NCBI GenBank assembly: GCA_004352715.1
Contig: SCFE01000072.1
Coordinates: forward strand, 848,981 to 912,980
Origin: Hofstenia miamia
Taxonomy: Eukaryota; Xenacoelomorpha; Acoela
Length of the DNA: 64,000 nucleotides
Direction: 5' to 3'
Both the position numbers and the translations under genes were made by a program. The notes under the pieces are model-generated. The model was not told the DNA's origin and did not search any database. It saw nothing but the letters and a program-made list of their open reading frames with translations. This document shows, in pieces, positions 46,080-59,400 of the stretch (positions within the stretch are counted from its first letter, which is position 1; every line of letters starts with the position of its first letter).

Positions 46080-48600
46080 GTGAGTTAAAAAAGCAAGATT
46101 TCTTATTTTATTATTGAAAAAGTCTCTAAAGTTTAGGTATTCATCAAATGAAACACCTAAGTAAGAAACTATATTTGAAACAGGCAAACAGATATCATCC
46201 AGTTTTAGACATAGGTTTTTACTGCTGTAAAGGGAAGAAGTATGTAATATAATGAATTGATTCCAATATATTTAATTGAAGTTGGTTCGAATCTAACCAC
46301 AACTTAATAATTACAAGATCAGCATTTAATGATATTAAACATGTCATTTTATTATCATTTGCGACATAAATGCAAATGTCATCCGCATATTGTATGATTT
46401 GTGATATTAAGAGAGCGTATTGCCAAGTTTTACTNNNNNNNNNNNNNNNNNNNNNTCAGCATTTAATGATATTAAACATGTCATTTTATTATCATTTGCG
46501 ACATAAATGCAAATGTCATCCGCATATTGTATGATTTGTGATATTAAGAGAGCGTATTGCCAAGTTTTACTGCTTGTCTGTGGTCTGTTAGAAAGCTACT
46601 GACAAGGTTAACAGCATCATAACTAAAGCCGTACTTTTTCAATTTCACTAAGATTAGTTGGTGACATATGCCTTAGCTAAGTCAAGAAATACAATGCCGA
46701 CATACTTTTTATTATTTAGATTTTTTCGCCAGTCTTGTACTGCAAAAAGTAAAGCAACTGTGGAAGATTTTTCTTTCTAAAGCCAAATTGATAAGGATGG
46801 AATATTTGAGTGTCATTAATATAACTCAGTAGTTGAGCATACAAATTTTTCTCGAATATCTTTGAGAGCATATGTTTGACAGTGATAGGCCTGTAGTTCA
46901 AGTAATTGCATCTATCATTACTTTTGTAGACTGGTGTCACAATCCCAATTTTAAGAATTTTGGAAAATACGAGTGCCGGACGCAGTAGTTTAGAATATAA
47001 GTAAGGTGAGTTAAGGTTACAATAAAACCAATTTTTAGAATAAAATTAGGGATGTTGGAATGACCCTTTCATTTATAAATGTTAATTGCTTGGATGTATT
47101 AATTACATTCCTTTCACTTATAAACTTAAAGTAAAAGTCATTTCTTAATTGTATAATATTATCACAATAAGACGCTTTTCTTCCTTTATATTGTCCCACA
47201 TTAATGAAAATACTGTTCATATGATCAGCAATTTGTTTGGGACAGCTTATGTTTTGCTTGCAATAGTTCATTTTAGTAATGGCTGATTGCTTGCTAGTCA
47301 CTTTTTTTGTAATAGAGTTAACAAATTTCCATTTCTTTAGTTCATTGTCTACCTTTTGAAATATGTTTGCACACATTTTTTGAAAACTTCTCTAAGATTT
47401 TCATCTGCCTTTTTTTGGTTCTATAAGTGTCATAATTAGTAGAAATTCATAGTCGCCTGCCATTTTTTAAAACATTGTAACAATTTTAGGTTTTCTTGCT
47501 CTAATTAGACTTTGAAACTTTTGCTCAAAGATTTTACATGTGAAGTAAATCGCATTAATGGTGCATGGAAATCGACAATAATATGAAGATATAATTCAAT
47601 TAGACTATCAGCGTTATCAATTTTGAAAAGTGAATTCCAATTGATAGAATATAAATCCTAATGAATGCGTCAACATTAAGGTTTTTGTTACACTGAGTTT
47701 TTGAAGTAAATGCATTGTATTATCCATGAGGATTAGCATATTGTGATCAGAAAAGTTGCATGTCAACAATAGTTTTCGTACCTGTTACTACAATTTACAA
47801 ATATTTAGTCTATTAATGTTGCACTGGATGACGTTACACGGGTAGGACTTTTAATAATGGATTCCAGTAAATGTTCAGCAAGAAAATTTTCAATCAGGTT
47901 GGAATGTTTTTTTTCATAGAAATTTACATTAAAATCGCCACATATCATTATTCTATGGTTTACTTTTATATTCAATAAGCTCCTTTTGATGTTTTTGTGT
48001 GGGGAGTATGTTACATTTAATAGAAAACTTTCACCATAATTTGATTCAAGCCACATACTTTCAAATACTTCATGCGCAACTTCCAGATCAAAGAGAATTT
48101 TAAATTGAAAAATTGTTGGTGCACTTATTAATAAGCCTCTGCCAATTTTACCTCTAGGCTTATTGAAGATGTCCAGTGTGTTGAATGATGGGTTTATATG
48201 CGTTGAAATTAGTATCACTAGTGAAACAGGTTTCTGGTAAACAGTAGCTTGTATTACAGCCAAGAGAATGAGTTAGGACAAAGAAATTTTCAAATGAATT
48301 CCTTAGAGCGTGTACATTTAAGGAAACAAATTGAACCTTTTTAATAGACGTCTTCAAAACATTAAATAGCTGACTTTTCTCATGTATTTTTAGATTAGAA
48401 CTCGGGTTTTTTAACCTTGTCTCTCCTATTGTGCTCCGCATGTACGACTTCAGTCGACGCAATGCCGACATCAACGGTAAAGCTAGGAAAAGACGAAGCA
48501 GCAGGTGTATCTGTGGGAAAAGACTAATGTTGCAGTAATTAGATGTCTCCAAAGCAGTCACTGGACAATCAACCATAGCCACATGAGCTTTCATTCATTT
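46080..48600 (-). pseudogene. LINE ORF2 (endonuclease plus reverse transcriptase), jockey-like, broken
   Basis: On minus: endonuclease start VQFVSLNVHALRNSFENF near 48335, LPETCFTSDTNF near 48245, an open frame 48263-47805 with KIGRGLLI, ICGDFNVNFYEKKHS and PTRVTSSSATLID, then a linker frame 47376-47035. The reverse transcriptase frame 46940-46716 follows (TPVYKSNDRCNYLNYRPITV, LSKIFEK, HPYQFGF), with QYADDICIYVA near 46385 carrying an intact catalytic YADD. Several frameshifts separate the blocks and one gap interrupts it, so it is inactive as assembled. Both enzymatic domains remain recognisable, implying moderate age. Confidence 0.88.
46319..46571. other. 116-bp exact duplication around a 21-base gap
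   Basis: 46319-46434 and 46456-46571 are identical, separated by Ns at 46435-46455. The duplicate repeats the YADD region of the LINE, which would be nonsensical in a real element, so an unmerged contig overlap is likely. Confidence 0.93.
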
Positions 48601-49260
48601 GCTAAATTTTCCCTCAACTACACTACTTGCACCATCGTCAGCCTTGTATAGGTAAAGGACATATTTGAGATCCACGAAAGGCGTACCATTAATGAATGCT
48701 GGTAGAAGAGCTTGATTAAAGAGACAGATTCAGCTGCATGATGATATTGTAAATGTATGGAATGTAGATGGACTGCTAGTCAAATGTTTCAAAGTAGCTT
48801 CTACCACCTTCACAATGATATGGTTGGATTCTGTGTCCGCATTCTGTCTCTTGGTTTCTTACACCTTCATAATGACTTCAACAACATCCAGTCCAACAAT
48901 AAGATCACCTGTTGCAGATTGCAAAGACTTGGACAGTGGTAGAAGTAGAACTGACGTGTCGTCCATAATATGGATTGAGGATTGTCACAAGGAGTTCAAA
49001 GCAGCCAGTTCCTTGAAAAAAGCAAGTCATCTCAAGCCTGTGTCACAGCATTGGGATGATAAGTCACCCAGCGCATCAAAAATTGCAGGAAGGAATTCAA
49101 CAGATCGAAAGACAACAGAATGGCCTTCAATCCAAATAGGAGAGCAAAGGTTCGTCAACTTCTTGTGGTGTGTGTTATTTTGAAGTTTTGACTGCAGGAA
49201 GGTAGCACGCTTTGCTACCACCAGGAGGATTATTGACAACTTTAAGGTAATGTGCAAAGG
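48601..49260 (-). pseudogene. possible LINE ORF1 region
   Basis: Directly upstream (in minus direction) of the endonuclease start. The frame 49257-49027 continues through one stop each into open stretches to about 48610. Position fits ORF1 of the same LINE, but no zinc knuckle or PHD motif is evident, so this is positional inference. Plus-strand frames here (48815-49183) are probably shadows. Confidence 0.35.
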
Positions 49261-49439
49261 TTTGTGCTAACATAAAATCTCTGCTTATATTCCATTCTGA
49301 TATATCCTAGTGTTTCAGAAATCCACGGAAATATAATACCAAATTGGATTTTACTTGAAGGCCGTTGGGAACTAGTAAAACCTATTTCTCAATTGATAAA
49401 TTTATCCTTCTTATCTTGTGTTGCCACACAATTTGCCTG

Positions 49440-50770
49440 AGTAGATATCAGTTGTTTGGAAAAGTCGAAGCATATTATTAATCCAATAAATGATTTTCGA
49501 CCAATCTCACTCACTCATTCAATTTAGAAAATTGCAGAATAACTTATACTTGAATATGAACATATTGAAAAAATATGCATTTGTCTTGATCCTAAACAAT
49601 ATGGAGTTAGTCCTTAAAGATCTGCTCTCTTGGTTTTAGTGGATATTTCCCACAAATTGTTAATTGAACTTAAAAAGAGTGATCAATATATAAAAATTTT
49701 ATGTTCGATTTTAGAAAAGCTTTTGACATGATTTTACAACGCATCCTTCTGGAAAAATTAAAATGCGTTTATTATTCAATGGATAGCATCTTTTCTATAT
49801 CAAAGAAAAAACAGAATCAAATTACCATGCAGAACTCTTTCTTTATGGGAAACAATCTATGCAGGTGTACCACAAGGAACTAAATTAGGACCATTGTTAT
49901 TTATTTTATATGTTAATTCTCTTTTAAAGCACTGGGAAAACATAATTAATTATGTGGATGACACCACAGCATGGGAGAAATGCATCAATATCAACCATCA
50001 AAAGCCAATATTATGATTGATTAAGTCATGGAGTTCTGCTATTATAATAGCAGAACTCCATTATTAATTTGAAAAATGGACATGTGATGCAGAAATGGAA
50101 TTAAATTTCAAAAAATTAAAGAACTTACAATTAGTTTCCTCCATTCATTTTACTTACCATGTCAAATTTCAATTAATGATATTACTATTGAGCGAGGTAA
50201 ATCTTTAAAATTACTTGGATAACCTAAAATTTAACGCAACCATAAATTCAATGATTTCTAAGGCATCCAAAAACTTCATTGCCTTACTCTCCTAAAAGGT
50301 TCAACCACTGATGTTAAGGATATATAATAAAGGTGTACAATTCACCCTGTTCTTAAATAGTGCAGTCCACGTTGGCATTACTCTATATCAAAGAATCGGA
50401 AACAGATGTTAGATCTAGTTCAGCAAAGGGCAATTAAAATAATGATGTATAATATTGATTTTCTGAAATTGTATGTAATCATTATAAGATACAATCATTA
50501 TACGACAGAAGAAAAATTCAAAATGACAAAATATGGAGGAAAATTACAAAAAATTTCAATCATCCTCTACACCATCTAGTTTCTACTGAGAGAGACATAA
50601 ATTATCCACTAAAGGAGTCCAAGACTCTATGATTCAGGTTATAAAACAAAACGATTTCTCAATAGTTGTGTTTCGATGCAACCAAGAAATGAAGATTTTT
50701 TTTATTGTGTTTTTTAATTTTTATGTTGTATATTTTTTGATCTTTTGGTCGCAAAAACAAATAAATTTCT
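49440..50770 (+). pseudogene. LINE reverse transcriptase, heavily decayed
   Basis: Blocks on plus in changing frames: PISLTHSI-like near 49498, QYGVSP near 49600, FDFRKAFDMIL near 49704, AGVPQGTKLGPLLFILYVNSLL near 49862 and YVDDTTAWE near 49953 (catalytic YADD as YVDD). Many stops and shifts. The 3' end reaches an ATAAATTTCTCTCTC tail near 50765, as in LINEs ending in simple repeats. It lies head-to-head with the 46-48.6 kb LINE. Confidence 0.8.
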
Positions 50771-50812
50771 CTCTCTCTCCCTCTCTCTCATTATATATAT
50801 ATATATATATAT
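50771..50812. repeat. (CT)n followed by (AT)n
   Basis: CTCTCTCTCC-type repeats pass directly into an AT dinucleotide run at the LINE 3' end. Confidence 0.9.
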
Positions 50813-52716
50813 AAAGTAGTTTCTATCTCAATTCTTGTAGAAGTCTTCATAGAATTTTGAGGCTTCCATTTTCTAATTCGAGATATATAATTTGTTTATT
50901 TTGTATTTACTAGGACTTCCAATTCTTATGATTTGATTTTGCATGGAGTTGCATTTTTTAACTTTTGGGTTCTGTCTTTCAAAAACTTTAAAATCGATAA
51001 ATTTTTAGCAATATTGCTTTTTGAACAATAACTGCGTGCTGAATCCGAATACTTAAATTCTCATTTCTTTTTTCTATTGTTACTTGACAAATAGCGTGAT
51101 ACGCTGGACTGAATATGAAAAAACCACATGCAATTCAGAGAAACTTAAAAAGCTATCGATCAATGTCATTCATGTTTTTTTATCCGAAGGGTATTAATTC
51201 ATTAAATTTCAGATTAATTTACATCACGGCGCACAAAATGTCGAAATCAGTCTCATATCTGCAGCTAAAAATATTGACAAATGTAAAATTTCTAGTCAAA
51301 AAAGAAATATGGCGAATACACTACAGAAGGACTTTAGCCCTGAGCACTCGCGGTGCCGAAAAGTTCATTTCGATTGGCACATCACAATGGCTATGCGATT
51401 TTTAAAAAATTTTAATCTATGTTTAAATAATAACCACACTGCTTTGAATTTGTCTTTCCAAATCTTTATAAAAATCAATCACTCAATATTATAAATTGAT
51501 GAGTTTTTTATCATTAGTCTGATACATTTTTAAACCCTTCATTCTGACAAACTCACTTTTTTGGAAAACTCGAATTTCAAATATGATTTTCTTGTCTGCC
51601 AAAACATAGTTTCTTAAGTTCCTTACAATCAGTTTCTTATTAAATGTATTAAAAGGTAATTTTTAAAACATTTACAGTAACTAAATCTAGTTTTCTTCCG
51701 AATTATCTTCAGACGCATTGCAAATTTTTACCTGAATAGCTTTTACTGCTTTACATCTTTCGAAGCCATAAGTGTCAATGAGTCAATAAATTATGGGTGT
51801 CAAAGCGCTCCATAATCATGCGTGAAGATAATAGAGCGATCTAATGTAAGAAGGCGCATTAATCTGCCAACAAAAGCTATTTCAGAAATCACACAGAATG
51901 CTAAGTCTGTCCACTAATAATTATGAAATTTTAATAAAATGATAATAATAATTTTCAATACAAAATTTGGTTATCAGTTCCAAGTAAGCACAAAGCCCGA
52001 CAAAAAGACGTTAATTCAATACCAAAACGACGTTGTTATTTGATAGTTGAAACGCCACTAGAACGACCAAGAAAATAAATAATTAAGGAAACAGAATGAT
52101 TTCAATTTTTACACTGATATTTGGCGGCATTTACAAGTAAAATGCGAAAGTTCTTCTTAAAAAGTACATTTATTGACTTGTATATAAGCATTAATCAATT
52201 GCTGTTACTATAGTAAATGCTATTGTAGAAAATATATTGCGTTTTAGATAATTGTGTTATATTTGTAATTACAAAGCTAAATTGCGAAATACTTTAAGAC
52301 AATAAATTGCTAGCAATAAATATTTTCTAAACTTTGTACAATTTATACCAAAAAAAATCGACGCTAAAACGAGGCAAATTTTTATGAACTACACATCAAA
52401 CCGATGTCGTAACGATGGGCTTGTTCTATCTGTGTTTCCAATCCGTATATTTTCATAGCAAGCATATAACTTTGCGAGAATATCGTAGTTCCGCTATTTC
52501 TAATACCTTTAAAATTTTGTCAGAATCTAATTTTGTATCTGGGTTTGTAATATATTCTGTAGTGCAATTTAAATAATGTTTTGTGGCAATATCTTTGATG
52601 CTATTTATAAATGCTTATAAGAAGTGATTATTAGAAACATTAGGAATTATTCAGTGCAAATAGTTTTTATGAACGTCTTAGTGGACGATACATCCTTAGT
52701 GAGCGAATTTATTTAA
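50813..52716. other. no gene recognised
   Basis: AT-rich. The 96-codon plus frame at 51115-51405 (KKPHAIQRNLKSY onward) lacks a family signature; it may be chance or a decayed fragment. Confidence 0.5.
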
Positions 52717-54410
52717 CCTTCTAATTACCATGGGGTAATTGTCAATAGTTGTGTTCTAAATATTTTTTTAGAATGAAAAGTTCTGTGATAAAAATTGTAT
52801 GTATATTTTCTCTAGCTTGTGGAAAAATAATTTTAAATCCAGTAGTAATAAAGTATTTAGAAGGAATTTAAAAAAATGCATAATTATGTACCAATGGGGT
52901 CATTAGCGACCCCAAACATAGCATTATATAAATATTTTGAGTTATTTTGACTTTTTGTAGCCATATACACATATGTATCGCTAATGAAACTAAATTTGAT
53001 TAAAATTTAAAATCAAAGCTTGGTACAACTAACAAGAGCAGACATTATAAATAGTTGAAATACCTACAATATTTGTTTATATGTTGCTATCTAAAATAAT
53101 TTGGTTTAGTTTCCTGTCATGATTACTCTATGTTTGGGTAGACAATTGATGTCCCTTAACATGATGTATGCATTACAAGTGCATATTAGGTATTGCCTAT
53201 GTACTTACTTATTCTCATTAGCTCCCTTTCATCCATAATTATACTGTTCAAAACTAGAGCAGTACTAATATTATTAATATGTTTTTCACAATCGCATGTC
53301 GTTGATTCACTAAGTACTACATACCTAATTATATTTTTATTTTATGGCCAAGTGGGGGGGGAGGGGGCAGCTGAGCTAGCTCTATATAGAATACCTAATG
53401 AGAGTGGTGATGAGTTTGGAGGAAATTCAGAAGACGTAGAGGAAGTGACCCACATGAGTGATGATGAAGACGACGACGTACTTCTGCACGAAGAACATGC
53501 CTTCGAAAGTGATAAGTATGAAAAACCTACAGAAGAATTTGCTTTTTCTAATACAGCAAATCAGCTTACTTCAAATGATGGCAAGTTATGGAGAAAAATT
53601 TCCTGTCTGGATCCACGAGGTAGGTCTGGAGGTGCAAACATCCTCAGAGAAACTACTGGACCAAAGCGTCATGCCATGCAACATGCAAACACCTCTATAT
53701 AGGCTGCCTTCTGCTTTTCAAAAATGAGATATTGGACATTATTTCATAATGCAGAAATGAGAAAGGGACCCGGGTTTTCCAGGAAAATTTGAACCCAATT
53801 GATCAACTTGAGTACATGCATACATAGGACTCATATTACTGGCAAGAGGTTATAAAGCAAAATCAAAGCCAGATATCATCTCTAGAACAGGAAAAGTGAC
53901 CCGCCCATTCTTCGGCAATAACATAAAACAAAACAGATTTCAGGTGCTGGCGTGTGTCCTTCAGTATTGATGGCACAGAACGAGATAATGGGATAAGATG
54001 GGGCCAATTTGTAATATTCATCACAAGCTAGTTTCCCTCTGCCACACAACTACAAAGTTGGTGGACAGGACTGTATCGATGAGCAGTTAATAGTTTTAGA
54101 GATCACTGTCAATTTCGAGTCTCTATTTCATCAAAACCTGGAAAATTTGGAATGAATGTATGAATGTTGTGACGTGAACTCTGCATACATCTCAAACTTC
54201 GAACTCAGCAAAGGTGAATAAGGACGTGGTTTTGAAGTGGACAGACATCTAGAGTTGTCTTGTAGATAACTCATCATCTTTCTGGTAATCCTTTTGAGAC
54301 ATTAAAATAGTAAGCATTGGGAAATAATATATAAAACCTGAATAACAAGCGGGGGGTCGCTAGCGACCCCATGGTATTTAACGTTATTATTTTTCGCGGT
54401 AATTAGAAGG
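52717..54410. mobile_element. piggyBac-like element (1694 bp) flanked by TTAA
   Basis: The 13-bp terminal inverted repeats CCTTCTAATTACC and GGTAATTAGAAGG are perfect, and each is bordered by TTAA (52713-52716 and 54411-54414), the piggyBac target site. A subterminal palindrome GGGGTCGCTAGCGACCCC lies at 54353-54370, and a diverged copy GGGGTCATTAGCGACCCC at 52896-52913. The transposase inside is broken and shortened. Confidence 0.95.
53370..54230 (+). pseudogene. piggyBac-like transposase, truncated and frameshifted
   Basis: The N-terminus is acidic (SGDEFGGNSEDVEE, then MSDDEDDDVLLHEE near 53454), followed by a GKLWRK and GGANILRETTGPKRHAM block near 53580-53680 matching the start of the conserved DDE_Tnp_1_7-type domain. 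After a stop and shift near 53700 come FKNEILDII, EKGTRVFQEN, RFQVLA-like and SIDGTERDN pieces, then a CIDEQL motif at about 54072-54089 (GAT at 54078, a catalytic-region Asp in the D-E-Q-L motif) and CCDVNSAYISNFE near 54160. The final catalytic Asp region and the C-terminal cysteine-rich zinc finger are absent, because the right end follows within about 200 bp. It cannot be active. Confidence 0.9.
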
Positions 54411-54697
54411 TTAAAGAACAAAAGAACATTGTAACAACTTCTCAATCTATCAACTGAGCGCTATGAACAAACTTTATATCAGTTTTCATTTTAAAAATTT
54501 AGCATTAGTAATGCATTATTTTATTTGTAAGAAGAGCTGTTGAGTGTGCTGTAACATTTAAATTGGATATAATACAATAGCTTGTATGACTGGTTTTTAT
54601 TATACACTTACAAATAAAATTCTGCTTAAAGCGAAACATAAATATTTACAAACACTAAACTGAAACACAAATTTTAAAAATCTATATGAATGGAGCG
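54411..54697. other. 3' flank of the Ser-rich gene with poly(A) signal
   Basis: Between the piggyBac-like element and the stop codon. TTTATT near 54595 (AATAAA on minus) is a plausible poly(A) signal for the next gene. Confidence 0.6.
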
Positions 54698-56412
54698 TTA
54701 ACTTGAATCAGCTGTTTCGTCGATAGAATTCTCTTTTGATTGCAAGATAATTCTTGATTTGTAACCGGCATTGGTGTTGTCTTTTCTCATATACTCACGT
54801 ACAATTGCGTCCGTTGTCTCATCGATGCTATAGTCTCTACCTGAGTATAATCTTCTTTTGTGTGAAGATAAGCATTTCATACGTGAATGATTAAACGGAG
54901 TTCTGACGAAATTTTTATCGTCTTCAAAGCTATCCTGAGCATGAATGGACCGGGTTTTATTGAAGTCTCTTCGTTTCTTCAATGCAGTAATGCGATTATC
55001 TTTTGATGAATTTTCTCGCACAGTTGGTAGATCATTCTTCATTTTTGTAGTGTTAAATGTATCAAAGGAAAGGTCTTCGTTTTCTGGTACATTCCCTAAA
55101 TCAAATGATCTTGTGGTAGAAAACGATTTGAAACCACTGTCTTTTTGAAGTTTTTTTAGTACACTATCATGATCGCTTTCTGATTCAGCTGTTGTAATAT
55201 CATAATTGGACTTTCGATTGCTGTACTCAGAACTTTCAAGGGAATCTTCCGTAGTACAACTATCAAAACTGTTTTCTAAACTGTCAAAATTATGTTTTCT
55301 TTGAGTCCAGCTGTGCCTTCCATACGCGCCATGTACATTATTATGAGGTTTGCATAATCTGTCTTCCTCCGAAACATAAACTTGTTGAATACTACTGTTT
55401 TCAGAACTTTCCAATTCTGTTACGGGTGATTGAGAAGATCGAATACTCGACTGGTTGTTTAAAGACTGCGCACTGCTAATATTTCCACTTGAATTGTCCA
55501 TATCTTCTTGTTCAAATGTTGTACGTAGTGACCAGATCTGTTGACCAATTGATGAAGGCAAATAGGAAGCGATCTCCTCACTGGTAGAAGAAGCTCTTTC
55601 GTAGTTATATCTCCTAGATTGGTTCGTATTATAAAAGTGGTAATCATCACTGCTCGTCGAATAATCTCTCTGAAAAACCTTTTCTCTTTCGTACACATCG
55701 TCACTAGTTGAGCTGGAACGCTTTTGGCTTTCAGATGATATGCTACTAGTTGCTTCACTTACATCAGAAGCACGATGAGTTTTTCTTACTCCATGCTGTA
55801 CCAATTTCATGTCATCAGGTGATTGCTCTATGGAATTTTCTTCCTCTTCCTCTGTAATATCTATGTTATCTTCATTTCTTAATCTCTCATATCGGTCCAC
55901 CTGCCAGCTTTTTCTTCTTAGTTCGGCAGCATAGCTTTCATTTAAGCTGAGAGTCTGTGTGGCATAGCTATCCTCTGGAGCTTTAGATGCTTTGTTTTCT
56001 ATTTCCTTGAATATCGCAGGATTAGAGGTGTTTCTTAAATTGATTACAGTCTCAGTAGAAACAGAGCGTGTACTTCGTATGGACTCGGTTTTTTGAGGCT
56101 TTTCAAAACTATCATTACTAAAATTGGATCTTCTCCCAGAGCTTTTAGGTGAAACAGGCACTAAGGTACTATTCGAGGAACCAAAATCTTTGTCATCTGT
56201 ACTATCGAGTGTACCTTTAAATTTAAATTTTGCTAACCGTGGGGAAGTGGGATTCAAGTTTTCAGTCATATGAGACAATGCATCACCCATACTGGATGAT
56301 CCTTGACTAGCAGTTCTTACAGGAATTTGTCTCACTAAAGATTTAGTCTTAGGGGTTTCATCTGACTTCCATTTGGCGTTAGAAATTTTTAGAAAAAGAT
56401 TGTTGGAGTTTT
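54698..56412 (-). CDS. last exon of a serine-rich, predicted disordered protein
   Basis: Open on minus without a stop for about 570 codons, ending SIDETADSS. It is rich in Ser, Asn, Glu and Arg, with many RSxS/SxxS-type short motifs and an acidic TEEEEE run; no globular domain is evident. Two short motifs are related: DYSIDETTD and ENSIDETAD near the C-terminus. There is no ATG at the start. The coding sequence continues upstream through GTG to a splice acceptor, TTTTTAG at 56415-56416 (exon start 56414) or the AG two bases on (exon start 56412). The upstream exon is probably near 61114-61190, across an intron of about 4.7 kb. I do not recognise the family; a scaffold or cytoskeletal regulator would fit but is not shown. 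Confidence 0.8.
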
Positions 56413-59400
56413 CTCTAAAAACACATAACCAATAACGTTATAGCATATAGGGAATATATATATATATATATATAACTTTTACAAATATTTAAAATTAATA
56501 TGAAAGAGTTCAGAACTAAAAATGAGTCATTAAGGCTATAAAATTTGTTTCAAATGTATATTAAAACTAGATTTATTTTTAAAAATTATGAAATTTAAAG
56601 AGAATTCCAATAGCTAAAACATACCCAGTGGAACAAACCTCCTTGTTTGCTTGCAATAGCTCATCTAAATGACAAAAGGAAGTTAAGAGGTCTACCTATT
56701 TGCATAAATTTATGCACAATCCTGTACAAAATTGTAAACTTTCATTAATAATATACAACATAGATGAACAAGTACTGCATACAAAGAAAATGATTAATAG
56801 ATTCAAGCATTTACGTAATACTAGTTTCGCAAAATTTAAGGACCAGCTAAGTTATTGAAAGTCTTTCTTAGATATATAGAATAAATACAACAAAAGAAAA
56901 TATAGTTACAAAATTTTATTAACATTCAATTAATCTATAGATAAATTTATATGATAGTGAATATTGATTGAATAAGTTCACGTAGTGAAACACCACCCGA
57001 ACTTTATATAGGTCAGCGGATTCAGATTTCACATTTCAAAACTGTAGAGAATATTTCACTTTAAACGAAATTTGATAATTTTGAAATAGTGTTTTTTTGG
57101 TGAATAAAATTTGACGGATGCTGTGATAAATAATCTCTGAAATTTAAATAGATTTAAATGAAATTTTAATTTGCATAATTTATTCTTTAGGTTGATATTA
57201 ATTTCATCTTTTAGTTGATTTTAAGAATTTCTCATCCTACCTTTTTGGCATTTGGTTGACGACCAGAAAATTAGGGTGTTTGAACGTTTTTTGAACTGCT
57301 TCCAGGTACAGGAATGTTATTAATTTCAAGAGAAATATAAGAAGCATAAATAGAAAATTGCAATTGTTTCTAAGAAAATTTTGTCAGTTTAAATGTGCAA
57401 AATTCACGTCCTCATTATTATTTAAATACAAAAATGTTGCAGATAAATTCGGTCAGCCAAATAATATGATCTAAATTCATGGCAAAATGGAATGGACAAT
57501 GGTATATTATATACAGGGTGCATAAAAGTCACGCAAAATTTTAAAAGGTTGTAATTTGCTTCAGTTTACTTCTTTTTTCATAATTAATTTTTTAATATGT
57601 AGAACACGAACGGGAATTTTGTGAAAAATTTTGTGCACAAATGCTTTACTAAAACAATTCTCCAAGAATTACAAAAGAATATTACGAACAGGACGAATTG
57701 AGGCGATCGATTCTGCACCTAATTGAACTTTAATTTGTTGTATTATGTGTTGCTAACACTAGAACAGCAGAAATTGTGATACTTCTACAATCGCCATATT
57801 TGTCAATTTTGACCCCAACCTTAAGAAGTAGAAATTTCAGTGCAATTTTATGACTATCCTAAGTAAATTAGACTACCAGTCATGAAAAATGTATTTAAAA
57901 TTAAAATTAGAAGCTCTATAGAAAGTTTTTAACAACTATTCTGTTGTCCAGTTGAGCAACGAAAATTTTAAAAACAAACTTATGATATATGTTCAGGGGG
58001 TATTGTTTCAAATTTTTAAAAAAAATTGAAGATAATTTGTCCTGCTTTTGGTCACTGCTTTTGATCACAAATGATATATTCTTCTGTTACATTAGTGAAC
58101 CTAATAATGAAATAAAAGATGAATTTCACCATGAACTTCTTGTTATCCAGTGTATTTTTGAAGACACTGTAAGCATTAACGCAAGTCAAGTAAAGATATT
58201 CCAATAAACAGCAACCAGCAAGTATTGTAGCTTCGTCTGTGAACTACAAGGAATCATGTGGATCCCAACACCTACACTACACATGGTCTTGTGGTAAAAC
58301 TAATTAATCCCTGGTTTCTGTTCTGCTAAGGGCAATGCTGGAACTTTACGAATAAATCTGTGTGATGAAACTCTCTGTTGGTCAACATTGCCTTGCAAAT
58401 TTCAATTCCTCTTAATTATGATGCATGATATTGCTGTTGATCGATTTCGAACTGATAGTGATGCAAGAACGTTGTCAGCAGCAATGTTGTAGACTTTCCC
58501 CAGATTACTGCATGATTACAATTGAATCCCAAGATAGTTGAATTTATATTTGCTCAGTGTCCATACTCGGTGTTCCGCACCAAATCTATAAGGATGTGGC
58601 AATTATAATGCCCCTTGTCAACTGACATCCAATGGAAGCTATCAGCTGTTTCATAGATATTTTTGAGTCTCTTGTTTTTCTGTGCTTATAGCTGTGTAAT
58701 GAAGAATTAGTGTAGACATTGTTTGATTGGCAAAAATGACGATGTTTCAATAATATATGCTTTAAATTTGTGCAAAACTGTAATTTATAGAGTGCGTTTG
58801 AAAAAATTTTGGATGAATATACAAGCTTTTGAGAGTAAAACTGTCACTCATTCATGTTTAACAGGTGCTGTCACCTGTTAAATTTGTGCACAACAAGTTG
58901 CAGAGTTCGTAGCATTACTAACTCCCATTTCATCATCACTAAAAGATTCTTTCTCTTCATCACCCAAAAATCGTTGTGCCTTTGCAATATTTTTGGAGGT
59001 TTACATTGGAGTTGAATACATAAAGAATAACAGCATAAAATACCATGTAAGAACCTTGTAGCGCAAGATATCATAAAGTGATATTAATGGCTGCGTTCTA
59101 ATTGAATAACCTACTAAGCTCACAAAAATTTTTGCTTTCATAAAACTTAATCAACATTCTGATGAAAAATAGTTTTCAGTTTGGGCTTAAATTGGAACCG
59201 AAGTTTGTTTTAGAGGTAATATGAATTTTCCAACTTATCCTTATGTTTGCATGATCTTGCGTGAGCCCAAAATAATGCTTACTGTAAATAAGGAAAAGTT
59301 GTGGAACATTAGAGTATTTCACTAATAGGTTACAATTGTTTTAGGGTTTAACGAAGTCTAGGGGTCGAAAAAATTGGTGCATTAAATGTGTTATTTTTAA

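Noticed and set aside
48815-49183. 122-codon plus-strand frame as a host gene
   Set aside because: No domain or splice context, low-complexity Ser/Lys content, and it lies opposite the likely 5' part of a LINE.
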